Positions 1 to 7,303 of a stretch of DNA of 50,438 nt are shown here, piece by piece. The first letter of the stretch is position 1. Each line of letters starts with the position of its first letter. A program made the position numbers and the translations under genes. The notes beneath the pieces were generated by a model that was not told where the DNA came from, searched no databases, and was given only the letters and a program-made list of their open reading frames with translations. This stretch comes from Candidatus Hydrogenedentota bacterium. Lineage in GTDB: Bacteria > Hydrogenedentota > Hydrogenedentia > Hydrogenedentales > JAEUWI01. Location of the stretch: the NCBI GenBank assembly GCA_016791475.1, contig JAEUWI010000053.1, positions 1-50,438 on the forward strand. The letters are read 5' to 3'.

Positions 1-120
1 TTGGCAATCGAGGTGTTCAGGTCAGGCTGGAAGCCCAACCCACGTTGATACACCTGCCACTTTCGAATGAATGCCGTTAAGGCGGTCGCCCTGGGTGACA
101 CTCGTGGTCTGATTTATTGC

Positions 121-1425
121 CTACTCTTTCCCCGCGGTCAGTCGCGCGGCAAACTCCGAGGCGCCCCTCACGAAAACCTCGCCCAGCGTGTCGCCGTAGA
201 ACGAGGCGGTAACTTCATAGCCACTCAGGGCGTACTCCTCCTTCGTGAGGATATAGCCGATGTGGGCATTCGTCGTGCTCGCGATCACCGGATGGCCCGC
301 GCCGCCGTCGCGCAGGGCCTGCTTGATGGCGAAGCCGATGGCCGTGATGGGTTCGCCGGGCACGGTAATCATGTGAAAGTCGTTGACCCGGAGTCCGTAG
401 ATGGGCGCTTCACTCGGGAAGAGCACTTCCAGCGCCATGCCGAGCTGGGCCTCATCCACGCCGTATTCCTGCCCGGCTATCTTCATGAAATCGGGCGAAG
501 CCTGCTTCGGCGGCAGGGCGACGCGCTGGGACAGCATGGCGAAGTCCTCTACGGGACCGGTTTGAATGGCTTCGGTCAGCTTGCCGGCGGCGATTCCCAC
601 TCGGCGGCCGTATTGCTCCGCCATCTCGTAGCGACTGCCGCCCGTGTAGCCGGTGGGGGCCACATCGCCCTCGGAACCATTCGTGTAGACGCAGGTCACA
701 TCGCCGCCGATGAGATCCTCCAGCGTGCGCTGCATGGCCCCCGCCCAGTCGCCGGAGATCTCCATTTCCTTTTCCGTCATGATCGTCCCATGTGCCGTAT
801 AGTTTACTACCACGGCGAGAGGTGTACCGTTCGCGCGGTCCAGGCGCAGGAGGGTCATGTCTTCATCGGTGGGCGCGCCCTCGTGTCGGCGGTTCCGATT
901 CATACCGCGCAGCGGGGCCACGCCCGTGCCCGCGGTGACCGGCTCCAGACGCGACGCGGCTTCTTTCAACGCGGCGGCCACGCGGTCCGAGACAAAGTCG
1001 AGCATGGCCTCGCTGAAGATGCCAATGTGGGGATTGCCCAGCACATTGTTTCGATCCATCGCCATGCCCTCCAGCCCGCCGTGATCATGACTTGCGCTCA
1101 GGAGCACGTTGTCGGTGGTGAGCCCGGGGACGCCCGCCTTGTTGACGGTATCCTCCAGGAGCGACCAGGGTGTGGTGCAGATATCCAGGCCCACGAGCGC
1201 GGCGAGGGTGTCGCCCGATTTCATCACGAGTACCTTGGCGTAGATCGTGTCGTGAATTCCCGTGGCGGGCTGGCCGTTGCGTTCGCCGTAACCACCCAGT
1301 TGCGTGGGGATGCCCACTTCCAGCGGGGTGATACTGGCGCGGGCCGTGCCCGCCAGAAATTCGGCATGGGCCCAGGAGCTCAGCAACAGCGCGCAGAAAA
1401 GTGCCAAAACATCGCGACCATTCAT
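121..1425 (-). CDS. Exported neutral/alkaline ceramidase-like protein
   Basis: This 434-residue protein begins with a signal peptide (MNGRDVLALFCALLLSSWAHA). It then reads as the N-terminal domain of the neutral/alkaline non-lysosomal ceramidase family, which hydrolyses the amide bond of ceramides outside the cytoplasm. Family-like stretches include the opening GTARASITPLE, the SHDHGG metal-site motif, MNRNRR and VVVNYTAHGTIM. The immunoglobulin-like C-terminal domain of full-length ceramidases is absent, as in many planctomycete paralogues, so the substrate is uncertain. The start at 1425 is preferred because AGGGAG lies about 10 bases upstream; the ATG at 1455 has no ribosome binding site. 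It sits alone, 0.9 kb downstream of the DUF502 genes on the same strand. Confidence 0.8.
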   Translation of the reverse strand: MNGRDVLALFCALLLSSWAHAEFLAGTARASITPLEVGIPTQLGGYGERNGQPATGIHDTIYAKVLVMKSGDTLAALVGLDICTTPWSLLEDTVNKAGVPGLTTDNVLLSASHDHGGLEGMAMDRNNVLGNPHIGIFSEAMLDFVSDRVAAALKEAASRLEPVTAGTGVAPLRGMNRNRRHEGAPTDEDMTLLRLDRANGTPLAVVVNYTAHGTIMTEKEMEISGDWAGAMQRTLEDLIGGDVTCVYTNGSEGDVAPTGYTGGSRYEMAEQYGRRVGIAAGKLTEAIQTGPVEDFAMLSQRVALPPKQASPDFMKIAGQEYGVDEAQLGMALEVLFPSEAPIYGLRVNDFHMITVPGEPITAIGFAIKQALRDGGAGHPVIASTTNAHIGYILTKEEYALSGYEVTASFYGDTLGEVFVRGASEFAARLTAGKE

Positions 1426-2142
1426 CGTAGTTTTCTCCCTGTTGGACATATTCATGTGTTGGACGGGATATTAGAACATGCTGTCCCCAGGAAAGCGAAA
1501 ATTCTCGAAGGAGAAGTGACACAGAATTTGTTTCGCCGGGTATATACAGGGTGGAACGAGACGGTGGCTGTTATGCGCCGCGGCAAGTTCAAGACCTTTG
1601 CGGCGTTGGAACTTCAGGGAAGTTGTCAACCCTCCACCAGCCTCAATCGTTACTTAAATAGCAGCGGTCGCCGCTCCCTGGCGGCGACTCCTCCCACAGT
1701 TGAATGAATGCTTCAGGATGACACAACACTGTTTCCTATTGAAGCGGTTTCTGGTGCGAAGGCGAAACACGAAAAACCTCAAGCCAGTCCCGGCAACCTC
1801 AATTGAGACATGGTGATCGCGTGAAACCTTTCGAATACCCCAGGGTATTAAGGGAATAACAGCAGATAAACGCGGCGTTTCCTTGAAAGCAAAGGACTTA
1901 GCAAAAGCCCGTCCATATTGGCACAGTGATTGCATATAGATTGGCAGAAGCGAAAAAAATTTAATGAATACAGGGACGAAAACATCGTCCAGTATGCATG
2001 TAACAATTGAATAGACAGAACGCACTTTAAAGAGGTTCCCAATGCGTCGAATGTCTCCCCAATGTGCCGGCTCCCCGATTGCCCCACACCAACCGGCACA
2101 ACAGCGGTTCTCTCCCATAATAAATCCGCTACATTCGGCGTT

Positions 2143-2188
2143 GGTCTCCCCCGGGTCACTCCTCCCTCCCCATTACCCGGGGGAGACC
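2143..2188. repeat. Perfect 14-bp inverted repeat
   Basis: The arms GGTCTCCCCCGGGT (2143-2156) and ACCCGGGGGAGACC (2175-2188) are exact complements separated by 18 bases. On the plus strand the hairpin is followed by a pyrimidine-rich run (CTCTCCTCTTTTCTG); on the minus strand no T run follows. It could be a bidirectional transcription stop or a protein-binding palindrome. Confidence 0.6.
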
Positions 2189-2240
2189 CTCTCCTCTTTT
2201 CTGTAAACGGACAGACCTTCCTTCCCTGTCCAATATACCC

Positions 2241-2273
2241 AGCCCCGGCGCACCGTTCCCATGCGCCGGGGCT
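2241..2273 (-). terminator. Strong hairpin downstream of the DUF502 operon
   Basis: A perfect 12-bp stem (AGCCCCGGCGCA with TGCGCCGGGGCT) encloses a 9-base loop, about 80 bases past the stop of the minus-strand DUF502 gene. It is the likely end of that operon's transcript. It lacks a T run on the minus strand; a weak TCTCCTTT follows on the plus strand, so orientation and mechanism are uncertain. Confidence 0.5.
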
Positions 2274-2353
2274 TCTCCTTTGCCGGGGTCGATGGACAAA
2301 GGCCGACAGGCTGCGATATGCCGAAAGGGGAGCACTTACGGCCGGGGGAATCT

Positions 2354-3088
2354 CTACTTGAGTTCGGGGCTGGCGCCTTCGGTTTTACCGGGGGGTATAT
2401 AGGCGCCGCCGGAAACGATAAGCTTCATGGCGTCTTCCACGCTCATATCGACCTCGATAACTTCGTCTGGTCGTAAATAGAGCAGGAAACCCGAAGTGGG
2501 GTTGGGGGTGGTGGGTACGAAGATCGCCAGGTACGCCTGGCCGGCGGCGTCCTGGATGGCGCCCTGTTCCGCGGAGGTGACGAAGCCCACACCCAGGACA
2601 CCCTTTCTCGGGTATTCGAGCAATACGACTTTTTGAAACACCGCGCCCTGACGATTCACGAAGACGTCCCGAATCTGTTGTACGGCGAGGTAGACCCGGC
2701 TGATGAGGGGTATCTTGCCGACGAGCAATTCGGCCAGGGCGATAATTTTGCGGCCGATGAGGTAGCGGGTGAGAAAGCCGGTGCAAAGGAACAGCAGCAC
2801 GGCGAGGAGGAAACCGGTGCCCAGGGACGCGATGGGCGAGTCGAGGCGAAAATGCTCCAGGAACCCCAGGCGGGGTACCCGTGCGCCGAGCTGGTTCACG
2901 TAGGTTTCCACGTGGTCCATGGAAAACTTGATGGTCTGGGCTATTTTCGACACGAAGAGCCAGGAGACCCACATGGTGATGAAGAGGGGTACCCAGACCA
3001 TGATGCCCGTTGTGACATAACGCTGCATCTGGCGAAAGTAAGCACGCATGAAACTGGTGAAGCTGCTGTGTTCGGATAAACGTCGCAT
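2354..3088 (-). CDS. DUF502 family membrane protein (copy 2)
   Basis: This is a 244-residue DUF502 protein with two transmembrane segments, one near residue 25 (TTGIMVWVPLFITMWVSWLF) and one near residue 80 (LGTGFLLAVLLFLCTGFLTR). A conserved loop (GKIPLISRVYLAVQQIRDVF) and a soluble beta-rich C-terminal domain follow. The function of DUF502 is not established. The start at 3088 is set by alignment with the upstream paralogue, which begins at the equivalent point; an open frame 43 codons longer has no homology and no ribosome binding site. The protein is highly similar along its whole length to the neighbouring gene at 3242-3985, so the pair is a tandem duplication. Confidence 0.85.
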   Translation of the reverse strand: MRRLSEHSSFTSFMRAYFRQMQRYVTTGIMVWVPLFITMWVSWLFVSKIAQTIKFSMDHVETYVNQLGARVPRLGFLEHFRLDSPIASLGTGFLLAVLLFLCTGFLTRYLIGRKIIALAELLVGKIPLISRVYLAVQQIRDVFVNRQGAVFQKVVLLEYPRKGVLGVGFVTSAEQGAIQDAAGQAYLAIFVPTTPNPTSGFLLYLRPDEVIEVDMSVEDAMKLIVSGGAYIPPGKTEGASPELK

Positions 3089-3241
3089 GGCGAAGGGGAC
3101 CTTCCCGGTGGGCCTGAACCGCGACCGCGCGGGCGCTTTGACATTCAGCCCGCGGCCTCCGATGTGGATTGCGGCGTGGGCAGGGGGAGTATACAGGGCC
3201 GGAGGCGAAACCGCCAAAGACGGCGGTGCGCACGCCGGAGG

Positions 3242-3985
3242 TCAGGTGTTTGGAGCGGCAATCACGTCCACGGCGCTGGGCATGCCCGGCATGTAGGCCC
3301 CGCAGGAGACCACGAGTTTCATGGCGTCTTCCGAGCTCATGTCGATGGGCATGAGCTTTTCAGGCGCAAGATAGACGAGAAAGCCGTTGGTGGGGCTGGG
3401 GACGGTGGGGACGAAGACGGCGCAGAGTTTCTTGCCGCCGGAGGCGATCTGAACGGGGCCCTGATCGTTGGAGGTGACAAAGCCCACGTGGTAGTGGTCG
3501 GGGCGGGGATACTCGATGAGGACCACCTGCTGAAACACGGTGCCCTCGCGATTCACCAGCACGTCGCGGATCTGCTGGACGGCCAGGTAAACCCGGCTGA
3601 TCAGCGGGATTTTCCCGACGATGGTTTCGCCGATGGCAATAATCTTGCGCCCGATGAGGTAGCGTGTGAGGAAGCCTGTGCAGAGGAACAGCAGAACGGC
3701 CAGGAGGATCCCCACCCCCATGGAGGCAATGGGCGAGTCCAGGCGAAAGTGCTCCAGAAAGCTCAGGGACGGCACACGGGAGCCGATCCGGTTCACATAG
3801 CCTTCGACATGGCCCATGGAGAATTCGATAGCCTGGGTGATCTTGGAGATGAAGATCCAGGAGACCCAGATGGTGATGAAGAGGGGTACCCACACCATGA
3901 CACCCGTGGTCACATAGCGCTGCATCTGGCGGACATAGGCCCGCGCAAAACTGGAAAGACTGCTGAACTCCGGCTCTTTCTTCAT
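3242..3985 (-). CDS. DUF502 family membrane protein (copy 1)
   Basis: This 247-residue DUF502 protein is the upstream partner of the tandem pair. It shares with copy 2 the RQMQRYVTTG entry, two transmembrane helices, the motif LTRYLIGRKIIA, the GKIPLISRVYLAVQQIRDV loop, and a C-terminal domain ending in a SxEDAMKLVVS-like segment. It lies about 110 bases downstream of the CNNM transporter gene on the same strand, so it is probably co-transcribed with it. The family is widespread in Gram-negative bacteria but has no assigned biochemical role. Confidence 0.85.
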   Translation of the reverse strand: MKKEPEFSSLSSFARAYVRQMQRYVTTGVMVWVPLFITIWVSWIFISKITQAIEFSMGHVEGYVNRIGSRVPSLSFLEHFRLDSPIASMGVGILLAVLLFLCTGFLTRYLIGRKIIAIGETIVGKIPLISRVYLAVQQIRDVLVNREGTVFQQVVLIEYPRPDHYHVGFVTSNDQGPVQIASGGKKLCAVFVPTVPSPTNGFLVYLAPEKLMPIDMSSEDAMKLVVSCGAYMPGMPSAVDVIAAPNT

Positions 3986-4096
3986 GACGAGAGATGATTC
4001 CTGCTGTGTTTGCGGTGCTGCCCGCGCCGCGATATTCTGGCGCCGTCGGGCGGGTTCATCCCGACCGGTGCGCGGTTTCCAGGTGGGGACCCGTCA

Positions 4097-5332
4097 CTAT
4101 GCGTCGCCGCCACTATCCTGCTTGATATCGACGCGCACGCGGGTAATCCGGTTGGCCTTGCCTTCCAGAATGGTAATCCGGAATGGCGGATGGTTGATGA
4201 CCTCGCCGATCAGGGGGATGCGTCCGACGGTGTGGGTGACCCAGCCGCCCACGGTTTCCACTTCGGTGTCGTTGATTTCGGCGCCCATCTTTTCCGCGGC
4301 GACGGCCAGTTCCAACTGGGCGTCGATCACGAATGCGCCGGGGCTGATTTCGCGAATGCGCGTCTCCGCCTTGTCGTACTCGTCGTGAAATTCGCCAAAG
4401 ATCTCTTCCAGCACGTCTTCCTGCGTAATCAGTCCGTCCGTGCCGCCATACTCATCGGTCACCACGGCGATGGGCTGGCCCGTCTCGCGCATCTTCTCCA
4501 GCAGGTCATCCAGTTTCATGGAATCGGGCACGTGGAGCACTTCGCGCACAAAGCCCGCGATGCCGTCGTCGTGATGTTTGGCCCGGAGCACGTCGAAGGC
4601 ATTGATAACCCCGATCACATTATCGATGGAGTCCCGGTAGATGGGCAGGCGCGTGTAGCCGCTTTCCACCAGCTTCGCGATGAGTTCGGCCCGACCGGCG
4701 GTTTCGGGGAGGGCGACGATGTTGATTCGGGGCACCATAATTTCCCGAACCTGGCGCGACTGGAGGTCCATGACCGAGTGGATCATTTCCTTTTCTTCTT
4801 CCATGATCGCGCCGCGATCCGCGCCCTCGTCCACGAGCACCCGCATGTCCTCCGCGGTGCTCATGATCACGGCCTCGCCTTCGCGGAGGCCATCGGCCAG
4901 CCGGGACAGGCGCCCGGAGAACCAGGTGAAGGGCAGGACCACCGGCGCCAGCACGACATCAAAGAAACGCATGACCGGAAGCAGTTGCAGGGCAAGCCGG
5001 GTGGGGTGGATTCGGAAAATACTCTTGGGGGCCACTTCGCCAAACATGAGGAAAAGGGGCGTGGCGATGGCCATGCTCCAGAGCGGGCCCGCCTCAATGG
5101 TGAGGGCCATGGTGCCCGCCACGAGGGCCAGGTTGGTGCCCACGAGCACCAGGGCCATCATCCGCGCGGGGCGTTTCAGGTAGGCGTTGAGGCGCTGGGC
5201 GCGGCGGTTTTTCTCTTCGTCGGCCATATGGCGGATGCGGATGCGGTTTACCCCGGCGAATCCGGTTTGATAGCCGGCAAAAAAAGCGCTCAGGGCGATT
5301 CCCAGCAGGAAAACGATGATCGTCGTGCTCAT
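4097..5332 (-). CDS. CNNM/CorC-HlyC family transporter (second of tandem pair)
   Basis: The 411-residue protein has an N-terminal DUF21 (CNNM) membrane domain of about 190 residues (GIALSAFFAGYQTGF, MFGEVAPKSIFRI). A cytoplasmic CBS pair follows (VREIMVPRINIVALPE, GVINAFDVL, VVTDEYGGTDGLITQEDVLEEIFGE), then a C-terminal CorC/HlyC domain (GAFVIDAQLELAVAAEKMG). Relatives such as CorB/MpfA export Mg2+ or regulate divalent cations; here the role is inferred from the family only. The start codon overlaps the stop of the upstream paralogue in an ATGA, indicating translational coupling and possibly a hetero-oligomer. Confidence 0.88.
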   Translation of the reverse strand: MSTTIIVFLLGIALSAFFAGYQTGFAGVNRIRIRHMADEEKNRRAQRLNAYLKRPARMMALVLVGTNLALVAGTMALTIEAGPLWSMAIATPLFLMFGEVAPKSIFRIHPTRLALQLLPVMRFFDVVLAPVVLPFTWFSGRLSRLADGLREGEAVIMSTAEDMRVLVDEGADRGAIMEEEKEMIHSVMDLQSRQVREIMVPRINIVALPETAGRAELIAKLVESGYTRLPIYRDSIDNVIGVINAFDVLRAKHHDDGIAGFVREVLHVPDSMKLDDLLEKMRETGQPIAVVTDEYGGTDGLITQEDVLEEIFGEFHDEYDKAETRIREISPGAFVIDAQLELAVAAEKMGAEINDTEVETVGGWVTHTVGRIPLIGEVINHPPFRITILEGKANRITRVRVDIKQDSGGDA

Positions 5333-6864
5333 CCCCGGGCCTCTTCCTGGGTTGCGGGGCTCTGCAGGATCTGAATCTTCAGCCGGGCGACCCGTTTGCC
5401 GTCCACTTCCTCCACGGTATAGCGCACGCCTTCGTGTTCGATGCGATCGCCCACTTCCAGCACCTTGTCGCTCTGTTCCATGAGGAATCCGGCCACGGTC
5501 GTGTGCTCGTCATCGTTCACGGGTACGCCCGTGAGGGCCTCCAGTTCATCCAGCGGCAGACTGCCGTCCACCTGGTAGACGTTCTGCCGCACCTGGGTGT
5601 AGAGGGGCGGTTCGTCGCGCCAGTCGTCTTCCAGCTCGCCCACGACCTCGCGGAGGGCGTCCTGAAGGGTCACCAGGCCCTCGGTGCCGCCGTATTCGTC
5701 CACGACGATGGCGAGGTGGGAACGGAGGTGCTGAACCGATTTCATGAATTCCAGCACGGTCATGGTTTCAGGCACATAGTTGGCCTTGCGCAGCAGGGGT
5801 TTGATGGGCGCGCCGAGTTCGCCCCGATCCACGAGGGAAAGGAGGTCCTTGGCATAGAGGATGCCCACGATGTTGTCCAGATTCTCACGGTAGGCCGGCA
5901 TGCGGGAAAACTCGTGGGTGCAGATCAGTTCCAGGGCTTCGGCCACCGTGGCCTCGTCGTTCAGGGCCACGATATCGGGCCGGGGCACGAGGATCTCCCA
6001 GAGCATGACATCGTTCACATTGAGGATGCCCTGGATCATTTCGGCCTCCTCCTTTTCGATGGCGCCGGTGGCCTCGCCCTCGGAGAGGATGGAGGCAAAA
6101 TCGGCGTCGGTCATGAAGGGGGCCGGTTGCACGCGGCTGAAGCCTGTGACGCGGAAGAGGAGCCCCACGAGCCAGACGACGGCCACGCGCAGGGGCACGA
6201 GCAGGACGCAGGCCAGGTGGAGCGGGAGCGCCGCGCCGCGGGCGAAGCCTTCGCTGTTGCGGACCACGGCCAGCTTGGGCACCACATCGCCGAAGAAGGC
6301 CAGAAACAGGGTGCAAACGGCGGCGGCGGCCACGTAGTGAAAGGGCTGGACCAGAAACTGGCCCGTGGCCAGCAGCACGGGCTGGACCAGTACGATGCTG
6401 AGGAGGACCTTGGCGATGGAATTGCCCATGAGCACGGAGGTGAGGAGCTCGTGGGGCCGGAGCATGAGCCGACCCACCAACTGATTGAGCACGCTCTCGT
6501 CTTCGCGCAGCGCGCGGATGCGCGCGGGGCTGAGCGAAAAATAGGCGATTTCACAGGCGGAAAAGAAAGCGGACAGACACAGGAGCCCCAGGGCGAGGGC
6601 CCCCATGGCCGGGAGCCCGGAGGCGTCCATCCAGCCGACGAGCCCGCCCGAAAGGGGAATCGGCGGGCGATCCGCGATCTCCGGTCCCTGTCCCACGCCG
6701 CTCAATACGAGGGCGAGACCGACCCAGGCCGCCGCAACCAGCAGGCTTTTCCGCCACGTTCCAGAACCACTACTGCCATCTTCCAATGCGCTACCGCGCT
6801 CCACCTCAAGGGGACGTACAACCCGGCGATAGAATCGCTTACGGGTCCATCCGCCATGCGGCAT
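5329..6864 (-). CDS. CNNM/CorC-HlyC family transporter (first of tandem pair)
   Basis: This 511-residue protein is the longer paralogue. A hydrophobic segment near residues 40-60 precedes the DUF21 domain (LLCLSAFFSACEIAYFSLSPARI, GDVVPKLAVVRNSEG). The CBS pair includes EILVPRPDIVALND and IVVDEYGGTEGLVTLQDALREVVGE. The CorC/HlyC domain begins at QNVYQVDGSLPLDELEAL. The assigned start overlaps the end of ybeY by 26 bases and has no strong ribosome binding site, so the first 35 or so residues, which do not match the family, may be mis-assigned. The order phoH-HD-ybeY-CNNM is a widely conserved cluster. Confidence 0.85.
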   Translation of the reverse strand: MPHGGWTRKRFYRRVVRPLEVERGSALEDGSSGSGTWRKSLLVAAAWVGLALVLSGVGQGPEIADRPPIPLSGGLVGWMDASGLPAMGALALGLLCLSAFFSACEIAYFSLSPARIRALREDESVLNQLVGRLMLRPHELLTSVLMGNSIAKVLLSIVLVQPVLLATGQFLVQPFHYVAAAAVCTLFLAFFGDVVPKLAVVRNSEGFARGAALPLHLACVLLVPLRVAVVWLVGLLFRVTGFSRVQPAPFMTDADFASILSEGEATGAIEKEEAEMIQGILNVNDVMLWEILVPRPDIVALNDEATVAEALELICTHEFSRMPAYRENLDNIVGILYAKDLLSLVDRGELGAPIKPLLRKANYVPETMTVLEFMKSVQHLRSHLAIVVDEYGGTEGLVTLQDALREVVGELEDDWRDEPPLYTQVRQNVYQVDGSLPLDELEALTGVPVNDDEHTTVAGFLMEQSDKVLEVGDRIEHEGVRYTVEEVDGKRVARLKIQILQSPATQEEARG

Positions 6865-7303
6865 CGTAATTTACGCCCAGATAGAGGGCCTGTTTCTCCG
6901 TCATGCACCGGCGCTCGGCGGCGGTGGCATGGTCATATCCCAGCAAATGCAGCATCCCGTGGCAGAACAGCAGCCGTACATCGGCCCGCATGGCCTCAAT
7001 GCCGCCTTCACCCCGGTCTTCCACCGTTTCGAGGGATATCACAATATCGCCCAGCACCCGCACACCAGGTACCGGGCCGCTTTCCTGCTCGAAAGAGAGG
7101 ACGTCGGTCGCCTTGTTCTTTCCGCGGTAGGCCTTGTTGAGGGCCTTGATTTCCGCGTCGTCGCAGAAGAGCACACTGACTTCCACTTCGGCGGCGTCCA
7201 CGCCTTCACCCATGCAAATCTTCTCGGCCAGGCGCTCCAGCGCATCCCTGCGATACAGGCGCTTGCGCGTGGAGTTCCGCTGGACGGCGAGGTTCACCTT
7301 CAT
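6839..7303 (-). CDS. ybeY: Endoribonuclease YbeY (rRNA maturation factor)
   Basis: The 154-residue protein is a single-domain zinc endoribonuclease that matures the 3' end of 16S rRNA and takes part in ribosome quality control. The diagnostic motif HGMLHLLGYDH is intact, with zinc ligands His115, His119 and His125. The preceding NKATDVLSF and GDIVIS segments also match the family. The start at 7303 overlaps the stop of the upstream HD gene as ATGA; a longer frame to 7450 has no homology. Position between the PgpH-like gene and the CNNM gene is typical for ybeY. Confidence 0.95.
   Translation of the reverse strand: MKVNLAVQRNSTRKRLYRRDALERLAEKICMGEGVDAAEVEVSVLFCDDAEIKALNKAYRGKNKATDVLSFEQESGPVPGVRVLGDIVISLETVEDRGEGGIEAMRADVRLLFCHGMLHLLGYDHATAAERRCMTEKQALYLGVNYDAAWRMDP

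Larger units (their letters stand above)
1426..2353. other. 928-bp gap without a supported gene
   Basis: This stretch between the DUF502 gene and the ceramidase-like gene has no convincing coding region. Open frames at 1654-2118 and 1848-2159 (minus) and 2062-2361 (plus) look like low-complexity shadows with no recognisable domain. The part from about 1700 to 2060 is visibly more AT-rich than the surroundings. An 8-bp inverted repeat (1667-1674 with 1681-1688) and two much stronger hairpins (2143-2188, 2241-2273) are the only structures seen. Confidence 0.6.

Noticed and set aside
1-120. First 120 bases, checked for the end of a gene entering the window
   Set aside because: No frame with convincing composition or family resemblance could be seen.
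67-1707. 546-codon plus-strand frame opposite the ceramidase-like gene
   Set aside because: It covers a gene with signal peptide and family motifs on the other strand and has no homology of its own.
1654-2159. Two overlapping minus-strand frames in the 0.9-kb gap
   Set aside because: Translations lack domains, hydrophobic pattern or coherent composition, and the frames overlap each other and strong hairpins.
2062-2476. Short plus-strand frames running into the DUF502 gene
   Set aside because: They overlap hairpins and the DUF502 coding end, and have no recognisable features.
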